Source: Larix sibirica
Taxonomy: Eukaryota; Streptophyta; Pinopsida; Pinales; Pinaceae
DNA length: 20,754 nt
Assembly: GCA_004151065.3 (NCBI GenBank)
Contig: NWUY0300005652.1
Coordinates: forward strand, 25,651-46,404
Direction: 5' to 3'
Shown here: one piece after another, positions 19,251 through 20,754 of the stretch
Layout: each line of letters opens with the position of its first letter
Numbering within the stretch: the first letter of the stretch is position 1
The notes under the pieces: model-generated
The model's input: the letters and a program-made list of their open reading frames with translations, nothing else
What the model was told of the DNA's origin: nothing
The model's database searches: none
Made by a program: the position numbers and the translations under genes

Positions 19251-19890
19251 TACAACTACGTGAACAAAAAAGTTAATCACGACATTTTTTATAACCTAAA
19301 TACTACCAAATTTGAGTAATTCTAAGTAATGTAGCTATAAATGACAACCAAAAACTACTAATATAGCCAATGATAAACATATACGATTGCATAATGATTA
19401 CGTGAATATAAATTTATAGTATTTCTAACTTATAAGTCATAAATTATAACTTATAAATTTAGGAATTAAAGTTATTTACCTGCTCCTGACTCCATCCACT
19501 TCTCCCACATATATTATTTAATTAAAGGGATAGGGGAATATACATCCATCCCTTCTCTTCATTCAATTCATTTTCACCCTTCAGTTTTTATGTTATGGTC
19601 TCTTTGCTAGGATTTCAAGGGTTTCATGGCTTCAAGATATGGCCTTGGTTATCCCCTACTTTCTTCATCCCTCCACAAGTTATGATGATGGTTTCATCTT
19701 TGCTTTACAGGTGAAGAGGTTTGGAGTTTTAAAGGAATCTCCCTCCTTTTGTTTTATCATTTCTTAAGTAGACTACATATTTGAAGGCTCACTTCCAAAT
19801 CCAAATGGACTCAATTAAAACAAAGTCTTTTTTATCTTCAATGTTTTAATTTTTTTTAAGATGTCATTTTTTTGTTTATTAGACCTCAAC
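19251..19890. other. AT-rich intergenic DNA, nothing supported
   Basis: Contains a quasi-palindromic patch at about 19425-19460 (CTTATAAGTCATAAATTATA) and pyrimidine-rich sequence at 19480-19590. No gene, RNA or element could be identified. Confidence 0.55.
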
Positions 19891-20190
19891 CCTCCTCCTT
19901 TGTGGCCACGTCGGCTATGGTCAAGCCCCCTTAGGGTCAACCATGGTTTTAAAGGCTTGCACCTAGCCACTACGGCTAGGGTTGTGGCAGGTTCTGGTCG
20001 CATTTCCCCAACCATGGATGGCCCCTTGGGGCTTGGCCATGGTCGCAACAACCATGACTGTGCAATGGTTGTAGTAGGCTCTAGACATTGCTGCTACATC
20101 CATGGAAATTATGGTCATGGTCATGGTAGTTATGGCCTAGCATTGCCACAACCAAGGCCGTAGTCGTTGCCTGGATGGCCATGGGTGTTC
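19890..20190. other. GC-rich, CATGG-rich island
   Basis: About 300 bp markedly richer in G and C than its flanks, with frequent CCATGG, CATGGT and GGCCATGG motifs (for example near 19941, 20012, 20036, 20052, 20099, 20114, 20178). Both strands have an open frame here, the usual result of high GC rather than coding. The plus frame (19861-20163) gives NYGHGHGSYG, simple repeat translation. It may be the core of a degraded repeat; I do not recognise the family. Confidence 0.5.
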
Positions 20191-20754
20191 ACTTTTTTAT
20201 TGATTAATTTTTTGTTTTTGTTTTTTATTTATTTAACAAAAAATTTATTTTGGTTTTGTTTTTGTTATATATATTTTTTCAATAAGTTCATAGATTTTAA
20301 ACTAAATATGTTATATATATTTTTCAATAACCATAGAGAAAATACCACAGTCATAATGCCTATACTATACCTATATTCACATGAACAAATACGACAACCA
20401 TAATGCTTATACTTTTTTTTTAAACAAAAATGAATATTATATAATAATAAAAAGCCGTGGTTAATAACCAAATTGGCAAGGTACAATTTATGGTCAATTG
20501 ACCGAGAGCTAACTCAGCACTAATTGATAGCCTATAGAAGCTTTTTTTTTTCCAGAAAAAAAATCATATTCATCCGTCATAAAGAGATCTGAATACATTC
20601 CTCAGGTGCTGTAACAAGCACTATACAAGATTCACTTGACTACTAACCGCTGCTACTTCAGCGATTATAAAATATTTACAAAAAGACTTATGGGATGTCT
20701 GCTTTACTATATCTCTTCCTTGTTTTCAGCTATTTGACTTAATCGCCATTTTTT
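20191..20754. other. AT-rich DNA at right edge, nothing supported
   Basis: Long T and A runs up to about 20570. The last 180 bp (20575-20754) is more complex in sequence and could be the transcribed 3' end of a neighbouring gene on either strand, but I see no coding exon or splice pattern to support this. Confidence 0.45.

Noticed and set aside
19861-20163. 100-codon plus frame with GHGHGSYG as a glycine-rich protein
   Set aside because: Comes from CATGG-type repeats; both strands are open and there is no signal peptide or domain.
20167-20403. Hydrophobic 78-codon open frame as a small membrane protein
   Set aside because: Phe/Leu/Ile runs result from T-rich DNA; no homology or gene context.
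1-20754. CRISPR arrays, rRNA, or LTR retrotransposon with paired LTRs
   Set aside because: No regular short repeats with unique spacers, no rRNA-like sequence, and no long terminal repeats with TG...CA ends and primer-binding site. The perfect 438-bp pair lacks these features and abuts an N.

Overview
The window reads as nuclear DNA of a seed plant. It is AT-rich, gene-poor and crowded with decayed retroelements and tandem duplications. Intron sizes, the style of the LINE proteins and the single-base gap suggest a large-genome plant assembly, most likely a gymnosperm (conifer-like). That assignment is inference; nothing here fixes the species.

Left part (1-4300, minus strand): the first three coding exons of a lysophosphatidylethanolamine acyltransferase 2 (LPEAT2-type) gene, with consensus splice sites. 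Exon 1 (3662-4131) encodes the N-terminal tail and membrane anchor. Exon 2 (873-1053) carries the acyltransferase NHx4D block. Exon 3 (676-735) continues it. The remaining exons (EGTT block, EF-hands) must lie beyond position 1. Intron 1 (about 2.6 kb) holds degenerate repeats, a possible SINE relic and a broken coding-like fragment.

Middle (4300-10150): AT-rich intergenic DNA with no gene I can support. It is dominated by a series of separate two-copy tandem duplications (about 135, 152, 450, 174, 53 and 180 bp units) and one tRNA-derived SINE-like sequence. A perfect 438-bp duplication flanks a single N at 8710 and is probably an unmerged contig overlap rather than biology.

Right part (about 10150-19250, plus strand): two different non-LTR retrotransposons in tandem. 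LINE A (about 10170-12600) is a 5'-truncated, frameshifted relic of an ORF2 whose RT active site has decayed to FVDY. LINE B (about 12900-19250) is nearly full length. Its ORF1 has a DUF4283-like region and a damaged CCHC knuckle; its ORF2 has endonuclease, RT, zf-RVT and RNase H domains. It is full of stops and frameshifts and has lost catalytic residues in RT and RNase H, so neither element can be autonomous. The last 1.5 kb is AT-rich apart from a GC-rich, CATGG-rich island at 19890-20190.

I do not see a new biological system. The best-supported functional content is the LPEAT2 gene; the rest is mostly retrotransposon and repeat history.
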